The notes: generated by a model from the sequence alone, not told the origin. Shown: positions 40,566-48,673, numbered from the stretch's first letter. The stretch is DNA of 50,934 nt from Candidatus Pararuminococcus gallinarum (GCA_904419775.1 CAJFSX010000004.1:1-50934), one strand, 5' to 3'. Numbers and translations: made by a program.

Positions 40566-42196
40566 ACGAGAAGATCTCAGGACTCTCCATAAAACTCATT
40601 ATTAGCGTGCTGCTTCTGAGCGTGTTGCTGTGCACTGCCATCAGCTATATGGGCTACAAGCAATTTACCATGGTGCTGGAGGACGAGTACAATCGTTCCG
40701 CCTATGAAACTGCGGAGACTGCCAAGACATATCTCGATCCAGACCGATTGGAGTATTATCTGGAGACTGGGGAGATTGACGAGGCCTATCTGGAAATTCA
40801 AGCCGAACTGGACGCTCTGGTGCTCTCTACCAACAGCTATCTCATTTATGTGACCCAGCTCTCCAACGACTACACCACCAGTACCTATATTTTTGATGCC
40901 GTACACCCAGATACTGGATTTACCCGCTATGAGCTGGGCTACACTGCCCAGGATATGGACCCAGCCTACCAGGAAGAGGTAGAACAGATCATGACTACGG
41001 GGGAACGCAGCGCGGTCTACTTCTACTCCTACACCGAAGCCTCTGGCGCCCACACCACTGCGGGGATTCCTGTAAAGGATTCCAGTGGGAAGGTCGTGGC
41101 CTTTCTGGGAGTGGAAAAGGCTATGACGGCCTTAGACAACGCCCGGAGGACCTATGTATGGAACGTCATGGGGATTACAGTACTGTCGGTGGCCCTGTTC
41201 CTTCTGGCGTATATCGGTTTTCTCCGCAAGGAGGTGGTCTCACCTATCCTTACCATTGCTGGAGAGGCCCAGCGCTTCGCTGAGGACAACGTGGCTCGGC
41301 TGGATCTGTTAGAGCAGATCCGCAAAAAAGACGAGATCGGCACCTTGGCACGGGTTATCGGAAAGATGGAAACGGATATTGTACAATACGTGGAAAACCT
41401 CACCGCCGTCACCGCGGAAAAGGAACGTATTGGAGCGGAACTGAATGTGGCCACCCAGATCCAAGCGGATATGCTGCCTCGAATTTTCCCCCCCTTCCCG
41501 GAGCGCGATGAGTTCGATATTTATGCGACCATGACCCCGGCAAGAGAGGTGGGCGGCGATTTCTATGACTTTTTCCTGGTGGATCAGGACCACTTAGCGG
41601 TGGTAATAGCCGACGTATCGGGAAAGGGTGTGCCTGCGGCCCTGTTTATGGTCATTGCCAAGACCCTCATTAAGAACCACGCCCAGGCCGGTATGGATCC
41701 CAGCTGTGTCTTTGAGACGGTGAACAACCAGTTGTGCGAGAACAACGAGTCGGGAATGTTTGTCACAGCCTTCCTAGGCGTCCTAGAGATTTCCACCGGC
41801 TGCTTTACCTACGTCAACGCCGGACACAATCCGCCTCTGGTCGCCCTAGAGGCACAACCCTACCACTGGCTGCCCAGTAAGCGCGGCTTCGTTCTGGCAG
41901 GGATGGAGGATGTTCACTATCAGCAGCAGGAGATCATTTTCCATCCAGGGGATTGCATCTTCCTCTACACCGACGGCGTCACAGAGGCGCTAAACCCAAA
42001 CAACGTCCTGTACTCCGAGGAGCGTCTTAAGGCCTTTTTCAAAGGGGCGGATCTGGTAGGCAAATCCTTGGAGGAGCAACTAAAGCTCTTGCATGGCGAT
42101 ATTGCCGCTTTTGCCGCCGGAGCAGAGCAGGCAGACGATATCACCATGTTGCTGCTCCGGATCAATAAGATCACCGGGAGGGATGAAAATGGCTGA
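40562..42196 (+). CDS. Membrane receptor SpoIIE/RsbU-type PP2C phosphatase
   Basis: 544 residues. Membrane helices at about 10-32 and 195-217 bracket an extracellular Cache-like sensor (about 38-190). A HAMP-like segment and coiled coil follow (220-300), then a SpoIIE PP2C domain (305-535) with REVGGDFYDFF, VIADVSGKGVPAAL, YTDGVTEA and QADDITMLL, which supply the metal-binding Asp residues. It should dephosphorylate the STAS protein when the sensor binds its ligand. It overlaps the GH3 gene by four bases and the kinase gene by eight, giving tight coupling. The ligand is unknown; the sensor could monitor the compound handled by the GH3 enzyme or the transporters. Confidence 0.95.
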   Translation: MNEKISGLSIKLIISVLLLSVLLCTAISYMGYKQFTMVLEDEYNRSAYETAETAKTYLDPDRLEYYLETGEIDEAYLEIQAELDALVLSTNSYLIYVTQLSNDYTTSTYIFDAVHPDTGFTRYELGYTAQDMDPAYQEEVEQIMTTGERSAVYFYSYTEASGAHTTAGIPVKDSSGKVVAFLGVEKAMTALDNARRTYVWNVMGITVLSVALFLLAYIGFLRKEVVSPILTIAGEAQRFAEDNVARLDLLEQIRKKDEIGTLARVIGKMETDIVQYVENLTAVTAEKERIGAELNVATQIQADMLPRIFPPFPERDEFDIYATMTPAREVGGDFYDFFLVDQDHLAVVIADVSGKGVPAALFMVIAKTLIKNHAQAGMDPSCVFETVNNQLCENNESGMFVTAFLGVLEISTGCFTYVNAGHNPPLVALEAQPYHWLPSKRGFVLAGMEDVHYQQQEIIFHPGDCIFLYTDGVTEALNPNNVLYSEERLKAFFKGADLVGKSLEEQLKLLHGDIAAFAAGAEQADDITMLLLRINKITGRDENG

Positions 42197-42596
42197 GATC
42201 ACTGTGACCGCGACCTTGGACAATTTGAATACTGTTCTCGCTTTTGTGGACGGACAGATGGAACAGGCCGGCTGCCCGCTGAAGCTAATGACGCAGGTGG
42301 ATTTGGCGGTGGAGGAGATCTTTGTCAACATCGCCCGCTATGCCTACCACCCAGATGTGGGGGAGGCCCATGTCCGCTGTGAGGCCGGCGGCGATCCCTT
42401 CCAGATCATTGTGGGATTCGCTGACCGGGGCCGCCCCTATAATCCTCTGGACCGGCAGGATCCTGACGTGACGCTGGATGCGCAGCGGCGGCAGATTGGC
42501 GGCTTAGGCATCTTCATGGCAAAAAAGCTGATGGATGATATTCAATATGAGTATCGGGATGGAAAGAACATCTTAACTCTGCGGAAAAAAGGATAA
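42189..42596 (+). CDS. RsbW/SpoIIAB-like anti-sigma kinase (free-standing)
   Basis: 135 residues, HATPase_c fold: N-box VDLAVEEIFVNIARYAY with the Mg-binding Asn intact, G1 box FADRGRPYNPLD, and G2 box QIGGLGIFMAKKLMDD. Of the three complete RsbW-like domains in this block it is the only one with all ATP boxes kept, so it is the likely STAS kinase. Start 42189 is preferred over 42183 because GGAGG is then seven bases upstream. Final gene of the operon, followed by a strong terminator. Confidence 0.95.
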   Translation: MAEITVTATLDNLNTVLAFVDGQMEQAGCPLKLMTQVDLAVEEIFVNIARYAYHPDVGEAHVRCEAGGDPFQIIVGFADRGRPYNPLDRQDPDVTLDAQRRQIGGLGIFMAKKLMDDIQYEYRDGKNILTLRKKG

Positions 42597-42632
42597 TTAC
42601 CATCATCCTTTCTCCTTTTATGAAAAATTTAT

Positions 42633-42672
42633 AAAGAGGGGGAGCTTTCTCCAAAGAAAGCTCCCCCTCTTT
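42633..42672 (+). terminator. Terminator of the partner-switching operon
   Basis: AAGAGGGGGAGCTTTCT pairs perfectly with its complement around CCAA and is followed by TTTTC. Confidence 0.94.
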
Positions 42673-42825
42673 TCTATCCTGTTTTTCTAACAAATGGGCA
42701 GAGATAGCACTGCTTTTCCGCCAGCTTTTATGAAAGCATCCAAGGGTAAAGGAACCCCTCATATTACCGTAAACGGCAGAGATTTCAGGCGGCCTGAACA
42801 GGTCCCAAAGCTTGCCGCCTGGGCG

Positions 42826-43494
42826 TCATATCAGCTCCAATGTATAGCCGTCTCCTCGCTTGGAGGAGATCTCGATGCGGGAGTTATGGCTGTTGAGCTT
42901 CCGACGCAGCCGGGAAATCAGCGTCCAAAGGGCCCGTTTGTCGTCCTCTTGGTCGGTGTTCCACACCTCCATCAAAACCTTCTGTTTGGAGACGGTTTTT
43001 CCCGCGTTGCGGACAAGTAGAAGCAATACGGCAAATTCCTTCTGTGTCAGTTGTAGGTCAACGCCACCCAGGTAACCGCAGTCGGAGAAAATATCCAGCT
43101 TTAGGCTACCATAACTGACATAGCGGCTTCTAGCCTGCTCCTGCCGCAACCTTGCTTCAATCCGTGCAGCCAGCACTTCTAAGTCGTAGGGCTTGGCCAG
43201 ATAGTCGTCTCCTCCCGCCCGTAAGCCCTCCACCACGTCACGGCTCTCTCCCAGGGCGCTGAGAAACAAAATGGGGATGTTGTGCTGTTCTTTTAGTTCC
43301 CGGCATAGTTCTACGCCATCGCCGTCAGGCAACATAATGTCCAGCACCACCAGATCCACTGGATGCCAACGCAAAGCCTGGCGGCATTCCCGGGCGGTGG
43401 CCGCTTGAAGAATCTCATAGCCGTACATGGTCAGGGCCTCGGCATTGATCTTCATAATGTGTGGGTTGTCCTCCACCAGAAGAATTGTACTCAT
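42826..43494 (-). CDS. OmpR-family response regulator
   Basis: 222 residues. Receiver domain 1-115 with acidic pair E8/D9, phospho-acceptor Asp 52 (VVLDIMLPDGDG), the Ser/Thr switch residue in FLSALGES and Lys in LAKPYD. The winged-helix DNA-binding domain (about 130-222) includes LQLTQKEFAVLLLLVRNAG and GDGYTLELI. Its start overlaps the histidine kinase stop by four bases. Target genes are unknown, but nearby transporter/partner-switching genes are natural candidates. Confidence 0.95.
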   Translation of the reverse strand: MSTILLVEDNPHIMKINAEALTMYGYEILQAATARECRQALRWHPVDLVVLDIMLPDGDGVELCRELKEQHNIPILFLSALGESRDVVEGLRAGGDDYLAKPYDLEVLAARIEARLRQEQARSRYVSYGSLKLDIFSDCGYLGGVDLQLTQKEFAVLLLLVRNAGKTVSKQKVLMEVWNTDQEDDKRALWTLISRLRRKLNSHNSRIEISSKRGDGYTLELI

Positions 43495-45443
43495 GGCTCT
43501 GCCTCCCTTTTTAACACTGTAAACGCAAAGACTGTACCCTCAGGGCCGGTACGTTCCACCTTCAGGTTCCCGCCGTGAGCCTCTACGGCCTCCCGGCAGA
43601 TGGCCAGCCCCAGGCCGTTCCCGCCATCGCCGCTGTAGCCCTTCTCAAAAATATGGGGGAGAATCTTATCATCTATCCCGCTGCCGGAATCCTCCACCCG
43701 AAACACTACATACTCCCGGCATTCCTGATCTGACGCACTAATGGTAATGACACCGTTTTGGGTGTGACGGTTGGCGTTGACCACCAAGTTGATGAAGACC
43801 TGCAACAGCATTTCCCAACTGCCATAGACTGCCACGCAGTTTTCATTATGCGTGTCCACACGATTGCTGTTTTTCAGACACATAGGGGTACAGATGGCCC
43901 GGGTGCTTTCCAAGAGTGGTCCTACCTCGACCGTAGCAAATTGGGCTTCGGTAGTTCTGCCATAGGTGTATTCCATGAGGTTGTTCACCATATCGGCCAG
44001 CCGTAAAGCCTCATTGCGGATGACCTTTAGGTTTTCTGGCGTTTCATTACTAATATGACCGGTGGACATTTGCAGGCCGGTCAGTTGGGCATAACCGGAA
44101 ATGACAGTCAGCGGTGTTTTTAGTTCGTGGGCCACCTGGTGCAAAAAATCCAGATTCATAGCGTTCATCCGCTCCAGAAGTTCGCTGCGGCTACGGCTTT
44201 CCGCCAGTGCTTCCTCCTGCGCCTTGGAACGCAGGCTGATTGACATCGCAATAAGAAGATCAAATATCAGCATCCCACCGGGCATGATTCCGTAATGGCT
44301 GACAACGGAACTATGATTGACATAAGTTGCCTCTAGCAGGATGGATAAGATGAGCACAGCCGCGCCGCCCACTGTCAGAGCATCCGTCATCTGGAATATT
44401 TTTTCCTTTAGATAATACCGTACGACGCCCCAGATAAGATAGACGAGATAAAGGAGTGCGCAACTCCAGGCAACGGTACAGACTGTGACCAGCCAGACTG
44501 TAGGGAGAACGGCAATGAGTACCGCGGCAATCCCCATGGCTGCTGTATGCAAAATGACCGGGAGCTTTTTGATGGCGCTAGGATACATACTCCCAAACAG
44601 TAGGAGTACCATTCCCGGCAGCAAAGCGGTCACGGCCATGAAAAGCCGGTAGGCAAGGTACCAGGAGGTATCAGGCGGCAGAGCATGGACAACCAGAAAG
44701 TTTTGATCCCGGAAGGCCATCATCAGGCAGCAGATGGAGAGCAGAAGAAAACTACATCGCCGCTGCAAAACGGAGCACAAAAGAAAATATAAAAATAGAA
44801 CCAACAGTCCACCGCTGAGGCTCAGAGAGACTAGATCGTTGTGCGCCTTGAATTCCTCGATGTTTTGAGGCGTTGACAGATAGGTAGGTTGAATAAATCC
44901 TCCATCCCGGTGGACGAAGTTAGCGTATTGGTAGATGATTTCAATTTCTCCTGTTTCTCCGGAGTAGAGGGAAATTGTCATATAACCAATCCGTGGCACA
45001 CTCTCAGCGGCGCTGTCTGCCACAATGCCGAAATTGGCGGCCTCCACGCCGTTGACAATCACCCGGGTGCTATAGTCAATAGAGTAGGAGCAAAGGGTAT
45101 AGTACTGATTTGGATGGGCTTTGACGATGAGGCGATGTGTGCCGTATTTTGGCTCGCTGTCCACAGTAGAATTAGCTTCTTGGCTATTGTTCCCCACACC
45201 GTTGGCGAAGTCCGCAGAAGTGTACAGGGCGTTGGGATAAAAATCCCAGTTGTTGCTTACATTGACCACCTTTTCAGACAAGTCAACCTCGGTGATATCC
45301 AGCACGCCATCCACCGGATGAACCTCAGGAATCTGGCTTAACCTTCTCCCAAGGAACAAATGCATCATCAGCGCGACCAGCAGCACGATAATCACCGGAA
45401 TTAACCATTGCAGATGGTGGCCGCGAACCCTATTTGTCCGCAT
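43491..45443 (-). CDS. Sensor histidine kinase of the 7TM-DISM type
   Basis: 650 residues. One N-terminal helix, an extracellular beta-rich domain (about 45-190, with YGTHRLIVKAHPNQYYTLC), then seven membrane helices (about 205-410) as in 7TMR-DISM receptors. The HisKA domain follows (H-box FLHQVAHELKTPLTVISGY) and the HATPase domain has LVVNANRHTQNG, DSGSGID and GGNGLGLAI. 7TM-DISM sensors with beta ectodomains often bind carbohydrates or other small extracellular ligands. AAAGGGGGC precedes the start. Paired with the OmpR regulator. Confidence 0.95.
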   Translation of the reverse strand: MRTNRVRGHHLQWLIPVIIVLLVALMMHLFLGRRLSQIPEVHPVDGVLDITEVDLSEKVVNVSNNWDFYPNALYTSADFANGVGNNSQEANSTVDSEPKYGTHRLIVKAHPNQYYTLCSYSIDYSTRVIVNGVEAANFGIVADSAAESVPRIGYMTISLYSGETGEIEIIYQYANFVHRDGGFIQPTYLSTPQNIEEFKAHNDLVSLSLSGGLLVLFLYFLLCSVLQRRCSFLLLSICCLMMAFRDQNFLVVHALPPDTSWYLAYRLFMAVTALLPGMVLLLFGSMYPSAIKKLPVILHTAAMGIAAVLIAVLPTVWLVTVCTVAWSCALLYLVYLIWGVVRYYLKEKIFQMTDALTVGGAAVLILSILLEATYVNHSSVVSHYGIMPGGMLIFDLLIAMSISLRSKAQEEALAESRSRSELLERMNAMNLDFLHQVAHELKTPLTVISGYAQLTGLQMSTGHISNETPENLKVIRNEALRLADMVNNLMEYTYGRTTEAQFATVEVGPLLESTRAICTPMCLKNSNRVDTHNENCVAVYGSWEMLLQVFINLVVNANRHTQNGVITISASDQECREYVVFRVEDSGSGIDDKILPHIFEKGYSGDGGNGLGLAICREAVEAHGGNLKVERTGPEGTVFAFTVLKREAEP

Positions 45444-45519
45444 CCCGACCGCCCCCTTTTTTCATCCGTCGCCTTTGGATGATCTTACACAAGCCGAATA
45501 AGGGAAATAGTTCTCCATT

Positions 45520-45548
45520 ATTATATCTTTTTGCCCTAGCCATTTCAA
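45520..45548 (-). promoter_or_regulatory. Promoter of the two-component operon
   Basis: On the minus strand TTGAAA (45548-45543), 17-bp spacer, TATAAT (45525-45520); about 70 nt before the kinase start. Confidence 0.75.
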
Positions 45549-45592
45549 CTGCGAAGCTCCCACCAAAAAGGGTGGCATAGGTTGTGATTTAC

Positions 45593-45796
45593 CTAGAGAA
45601 ATAACCTAACGCCGTTTTCATCACGGACAATGTGGGCGCAGACTGCTCTGAGCATGGCTAGGGAGAGATCTTCATCGCCCTGGCCCTCTAGTGAGAAGTC
45701 CTGACCTGTGGCAACGTAAACCGATAGGACACCATCCTTCGTACTGTACTCCACGGTTACATCGATAGCGATACGATTCCCTGTAAAGTACGCCAC
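45593..45796 (-). pseudogene. Remnant of an RsbW-like C-terminal domain
   Basis: 67 codons from a GTG, with the frame open about 26 codons further upstream to 45874 but no good start or ribosome binding site. The translation (IDVTVEYSTKDGVLSVYVAT, then GDEDLSLAMLRAV and a C-terminal NGVRLFL) lines up with the last ~65 residues of the RsbW-like tails of the ABC fusion ([25 protein letters not shown]) and the MATE fusion (EEDLGIQLITGM). The first half of the domain, including the N-box, is missing. It is best read as the 3' stump of a third fusion gene, or less likely as a short free peptide. Confidence 0.6.
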
Positions 45797-46020
45797 AATT
45801 GGTCGCTTGAGCCAAGTATCTGGGGTGGCTTCCCCAATTTTCCCCGTTATCCGCAGGCAGGAATAGAGATTTTCTTACTGTGATCGGTAGTATGAATAAG
45901 CAGTCTCAGTTAACAGTTGAGAACCTCTTTCTTTAGTCCGTTGAGAGTCCGTTGAGGATTTGGCTCGCAAAATTTACTTTATCCACCACTAAAAAGCTTT
46001 TTTGAAATTAAAAATATAAA
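45797..46020. other. Gene-free region next to the tRNAs, with a tandem 11-bp repeat
   Basis: About 220 bp between the RsbW-like remnant and the tRNA terminators. It contains a perfect tandem duplication of AGTCCGTTGAG at 45935-45945 and 45946-45956 and an AT-rich end. This could be a scar of insertion beside tRNA genes, but no integrase or matching partner site was found. Confidence 0.4.
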
Positions 46021-46052
46021 AAGGCCCGATATGTTTTCGAATATCGGACCTT
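46021..46052 (-). terminator. Second terminator downstream of the tRNA pair
   Basis: On the minus strand AAGGTCCGATAT pairs with ATATCGGGCCTT (one G-T pair), followed by TTTTTAT. Confidence 0.8.
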
Positions 46053-46113
46053 GGAAGGGATGGACACTTTAGATGCTCCTAAAACGCGGGCGCAGTGCTA
46101 TAGAAAAAGAAAA

Positions 46114-46144
46114 ACCTGCGGAGCGCGAATTGCTCACCGCAGGT
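46114..46144 (-). terminator. Terminator immediately after tRNA-Tyr
   Basis: On the minus strand ACCTGCGG pairs with CCGCAGGT around an imperfect inner stem, followed by TTTTTCTTTTTC. Confidence 0.85.
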
Positions 46145-46145
46145 G

Positions 46146-46231
46146 TGGTGGGAGAGAGTGGATTCGAACCACTGAAGTCAATCGACGACAGATTTACAGT
46201 CTGTTCCCTTTGGCCACTCGGGAACTCTCCC
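46146..46231 (-). tRNA. tRNA-Tyr (anticodon GUA)
   Basis: Acceptor GGGAGAG pairs with CTCTCCC; the anticodon stem CAGACT...AATCTG presents GTA; a long variable arm typical of tRNA-Tyr lies before the T-arm GGTTCGAATCC. Discriminator A and an encoded CCA end the gene. Confidence 0.97.
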
Positions 46232-46242
46232 ATATTGAATTT

Positions 46243-46318
46243 TGGAGCTGGTGGACGGATTCGAACCCCCGACCTGCTGATTACAAATCAGCTGCTCTAC
46301 CAGCTGAGCTACACCAGC
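46243..46318 (-). tRNA. tRNA-Thr (anticodon UGU)
   Basis: Acceptor GCTGGTG pairs with CACCAGC, discriminator T and encoded CCA. The anticodon stem/loop CTGATTTGTAATCAG gives TGT. It is transcribed before tRNA-Tyr from the same promoter, with 11 bp between them. Confidence 0.97.
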
Positions 46319-46342
46319 TCATGAATCATAAGTGCGAATATT

Positions 46343-46371
46343 AGTTTAACATAAAGCTGATGGGGTGTCAA
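46343..46371 (-). promoter_or_regulatory. Promoter of the tRNA-Thr/tRNA-Tyr operon
   Basis: On the minus strand TTGACA (46371-46366), 17 bp, TAAACT (46348-46343), about 25 bp before the tRNA-Thr 5' end. Confidence 0.8.
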
Positions 46372-46417
46372 CAGTTTTTTTCAGATTTTTGGAGGAAGTT
46401 CATTGCCAAACTTTTTC

Positions 46418-46446
46418 TTGCACTTTGCCGAAAAATAGGGTATGAT
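46418..46446 (+). promoter_or_regulatory. Promoter of queT
   Basis: TTGCAC (46418-46423), 17-bp spacer, TATGAT (46441-46446), about 25 nt upstream of the riboswitch. Confidence 0.7.
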
Positions 46447-46473
46447 AGCCCTTGCGCGAAATTTTTCTACGCG

Positions 46474-46514
46474 CGGTCAGTCGCAACCTCCTGACCTTAA
46501 AGAAAACTACGAAA
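46474..46514 (+). promoter_or_regulatory. preQ1-I riboswitch
   Basis: Stem GGTCAG/CTGACC encloses the loop TCGCAACCTC, followed by the A-rich tail TTAAAGAAAACTACG that can fold back into the loop. The loop (UCGC...AACC) and tail closely follow the compact preQ1-I class. The tail runs into the GAAAGGA ribosome binding site, so preQ1 should switch off translation of the transporter gene. Confidence 0.85.
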
Positions 46515-46526
46515 GGACAAATGAAT

Positions 46527-47066
46527 ATGGAAAGAAAAAAGATCCGTGCTGTAGTGGAAGGAGCGGTCATCGCCGCCCTTTACACCACCCTGTGCGTTGC
46601 TCTGGCCCCCATCAGTTTCGGCCAGATGCAGATCCGCGTGGCGGAGGCGTTGACCCTCCTGCCCCTGTTTACCCCCAACGGCATTTGGGGTGTTACGGTG
46701 GGATGCATCCTCTCGAACACCTTCGGCCTGTTTCTGGGGACCAACATCCTAGGCCCGTGGGATATCCTCTTTGGCAGCCTGGCAACCCTGATTGCCGCCT
46801 GCCTCACCCGCATTCTGAAAAAGCCCGCAATCAAGGGCTTCCCCATCTTGGCGCCCCTGCCGCCGGTGGTGCTCAACGCCATTGTGGTGGGGTTGGAACT
46901 TACCTTTGTCACCGTCAACCATTTTGACATCAGGGTGTTCCTCATCCAGGCTGTCTATGTGGCCGTGGGAGAAATTGTGGCCTGTTATGGCTTGGGATGG
47001 CTGCTGTTCTGGGCAATGGAGCGCAGAGGACTCAAGTCAAAGATCTTTCTCAACCAATATAGCTAA
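46527..47066 (+). CDS. queT: Queuosine-precursor transporter QueT
   Basis: 179 residues, five to six membrane helices; an ECF-type substrate-binding (S) component predicted to import preQ0/preQ1-type queuosine precursors. Family features are VRVAEALTLLPLFTP-like IRVAEALTLLPLFTPNGIWGVTVG, GPWDILFGSLATLIAA and a C-terminal helix pair. ECF S-components need the EcfA/A'/T module, which is not in the window. Start 46527 gives nine bases from GAAAGGA; an ATG at 46521 is too close to it. The preQ1-I riboswitch immediately upstream independently supports the substrate. Confidence 0.95.
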   Translation: MERKKIRAVVEGAVIAALYTTLCVALAPISFGQMQIRVAEALTLLPLFTPNGIWGVTVGCILSNTFGLFLGTNILGPWDILFGSLATLIAACLTRILKKPAIKGFPILAPLPPVVLNAIVVGLELTFVTVNHFDIRVFLIQAVYVAVGEIVACYGLGWLLFWAMERRGLKSKIFLNQYS

Positions 47067-47100
47067 AAAACAGCGGAGGAACCTTCCTCCGCTGTTTTTT
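47065..47100. terminator. Terminator of queT
   Basis: A perfect palindrome: CAGCGGAGGAA with its complement around CC, with A and T tracts on both ends. Confidence 0.94.
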
Positions 47101-47214
47101 TGTATTTAAGAAAGGAAGGTTTTATTCCGGGCTTTTCCCAAAAGGGGAGGAAAAGGCAGAATTTTATGGTATAATACATCCAAAGGAGATTTTTCCGGGT
47201 GTCTTGGCGCCCAG

Positions 47215-47820
47215 ATGACAATAGACAAGGATGTGAATGATATGCAGCAAGCGATTTCCAAGGTCAAGGTACTGCCGCCCATGGATTCCATGCCGGTGAT
47301 GAAGGTGCTCCGCTACCCCCTGGAACGGGCGGATTTCAAGCCCTTTGCCCAGGCGCGGATGTGCTATCTGGACGGGCAGGGCATTTTTCTCATGATGTGG
47401 TCCTTTGAGGTACAGCCCATCTGCCGGGGGGATGACAACGACAGCTTTCTGATCTTTAAGGCCCAGGTGGCAGGGGAGCAGGAAATCTGTATCAAGGTCA
47501 ACCGGCAGGGCGTTTATCGCTTTACCGTCAACGGCTGGGAGCACAGCACGGACGAGATCCCCTGCAAAATGTTTACCGGAGAGGATTTGCAGGGAATTTA
47601 CTGGGGATGCGAGCTTTTTATCACCAATTCCCTCCTAAAATCCATTTATGGTGTCACAAACCTGGAAACAGGGCATATGATAAAGGGAAATATCTTTAAA
47701 ACCTGCGACGATCCCACCTTCCGCCATCACGGCTGCCTATTCTGCAGTGAGGAGCAGGCGGAACGCTTTGATCCTGCAAAGCTCGACAACCTGGGAGTTT
47801 TCGAGATCGTTGACTATTAA
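47215..47820 (+). CDS. Hypothetical beta-rich protein (carbohydrate-binding-like)
   Basis: 201 residues, cytoplasmic as predicted (no signal peptide). It is beta-rich with many aromatic residues (ICIKVNRQGVYRFTVNGWEH, GIYWGCELFITNSLL) and two late Cys-containing stretches (FKTCDDP, HGCLFCSEEQ). The overall look recalls CBM9-type domains found in clostridial proteins of unknown role, but I cannot name the family. A -10 (TATAAT) lies at 47170-47175. No ribosome binding site suits the ATG at 47215; the in-frame ATG at 47242, with AAGG eleven bases upstream, is a fair alternative start. Single gene with its own terminator. Confidence 0.8.
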   Translation: MTIDKDVNDMQQAISKVKVLPPMDSMPVMKVLRYPLERADFKPFAQARMCYLDGQGIFLMMWSFEVQPICRGDDNDSFLIFKAQVAGEQEICIKVNRQGVYRFTVNGWEHSTDEIPCKMFTGEDLQGIYWGCELFITNSLLKSIYGVTNLETGHMIKGNIFKTCDDPTFRHHGCLFCSEEQAERFDPAKLDNLGVFEIVDY

Positions 47821-47851
47821 ATCAAAGGCCGGCAGCCCGGCAGGACGGATA

Positions 47852-47887
47852 AAAAAACGGAATGTGAAGCTTCACATTCCGTTTTTT
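47852..47887. terminator. Terminator after the hypothetical gene
   Basis: A perfect palindrome centred on GAAGCTTC with A and T runs at its ends. Confidence 0.93.
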
Positions 47888-48031
47888 ATCTGCCCATTTT
47901 GCCAGGATTCCCTTCAAAGTGGGGTTTGTCCTCCAGGGCCGGCCCAGATTTTGGGATAAATCGGAGAAGAAACGCATATATCATAGAGTACAGCCATGCC
48001 AAGGCGTGGAAAACCTGAAAGGGGTGATTGG

Positions 48032-48280
48032 ATGGACCAGAACCAGTTCAGTGAGAAAAAGGTAGAACAGCTGCTCTCCATGGCTTCGAAAAAGCTGGGG
48101 GTCTCCCCGGACCAGCTCAAAAGCCAGCTGCAGCAGGGCAATGTGCAAAACGCGGTGCAGGGCGGTAAGGTGGATATGAACCGGTTCCAGAAGATTGTCA
48201 AGGACCCAGGCAAGATCCAGCAGATGCTGGATACACCGGCGGCAAAGCAACTGCTCAAACAGTTATCGGAGGAAAAATAA
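48032..48280 (+). CDS. Small helical protein, first of a three-gene unknown operon
   Basis: 82 residues, all-helical by composition (FSEKKVEQLLSMASKKLGVS, then PDQLKSQLQQGN, and a C-terminal PAAKQLLKQLSEEK). Start 48032 follows AAAGGGGTG; an upstream in-frame ATG at 47996 lacks a site. It ends 3 bp before the next gene, which also starts with a helical domain and a similar polar style. No known family recognised. The operon context suggests that the three products act together. Confidence 0.82.
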   Translation: MDQNQFSEKKVEQLLSMASKKLGVSPDQLKSQLQQGNVQNAVQGGKVDMNRFQKIVKDPGKIQQMLDTPAAKQLLKQLSEEK

Positions 48281-48283
48281 GCC

Positions 48284-48673
48284 ATGGATGACTTGATTGC
48301 AAACATCACCGAAATGCTAAACTCCGAGGAGGGGATGAAAAACCTCAAGGAGATGGCAGGTGCCCTAGGGCTGGACCTGGGGACAGACGGCGGAGAAGGC
48401 GAAACCGCCGATTCCCCCCAGCAACACAACCCTTCGGCTTCCGACGGTCTGGGCGGGCTGGGGGATATCGACATGAATATGATCCTGGGGCTGCAGAAGG
48501 TGTTATCCGCCCAGAATGGAGATGACAAAAACGCCGCCCTCCTCAGGGCGCTCAAGCCCCACCTCTCCGAAAAACGGGCAGGCCGGGTGGATCATGCAAT
48601 CAAGATCATGAAGCTCATTGATCTGCTGCCCGTTTTACGGGAGAGCGGCGTGTTGGGAGGGCTGCTGGGATGA
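48284..48673 (+). CDS. Small acidic protein, second of the unknown operon
   Basis: 129 residues. A helical N-terminal segment (MDDLIANITEMLNSEEGMKN), a low-complexity Gly/Asp/Ser linker (about 33-60), and a helical C-terminal half with AALLRALKPHLSEKRAGRVD and LIDLLPVLRESGVLGGLLG. The stop overlaps the next start by four bases. Function unknown; no motif points to catalysis. Confidence 0.82.
   Translation: MDDLIANITEMLNSEEGMKNLKEMAGALGLDLGTDGGEGETADSPQQHNPSASDGLGGLGDIDMNMILGLQKVLSAQNGDDKNAALLRALKPHLSEKRAGRVDHAIKIMKLIDLLPVLRESGVLGGLLG

Noticed and set aside
43491..45443. Histidine kinase as another fused RsbW-like transporter
   Set aside because: It has a full HisKA H-box and standard kinase ATPase boxes and is paired with a response regulator, so it is a normal two-component sensor.
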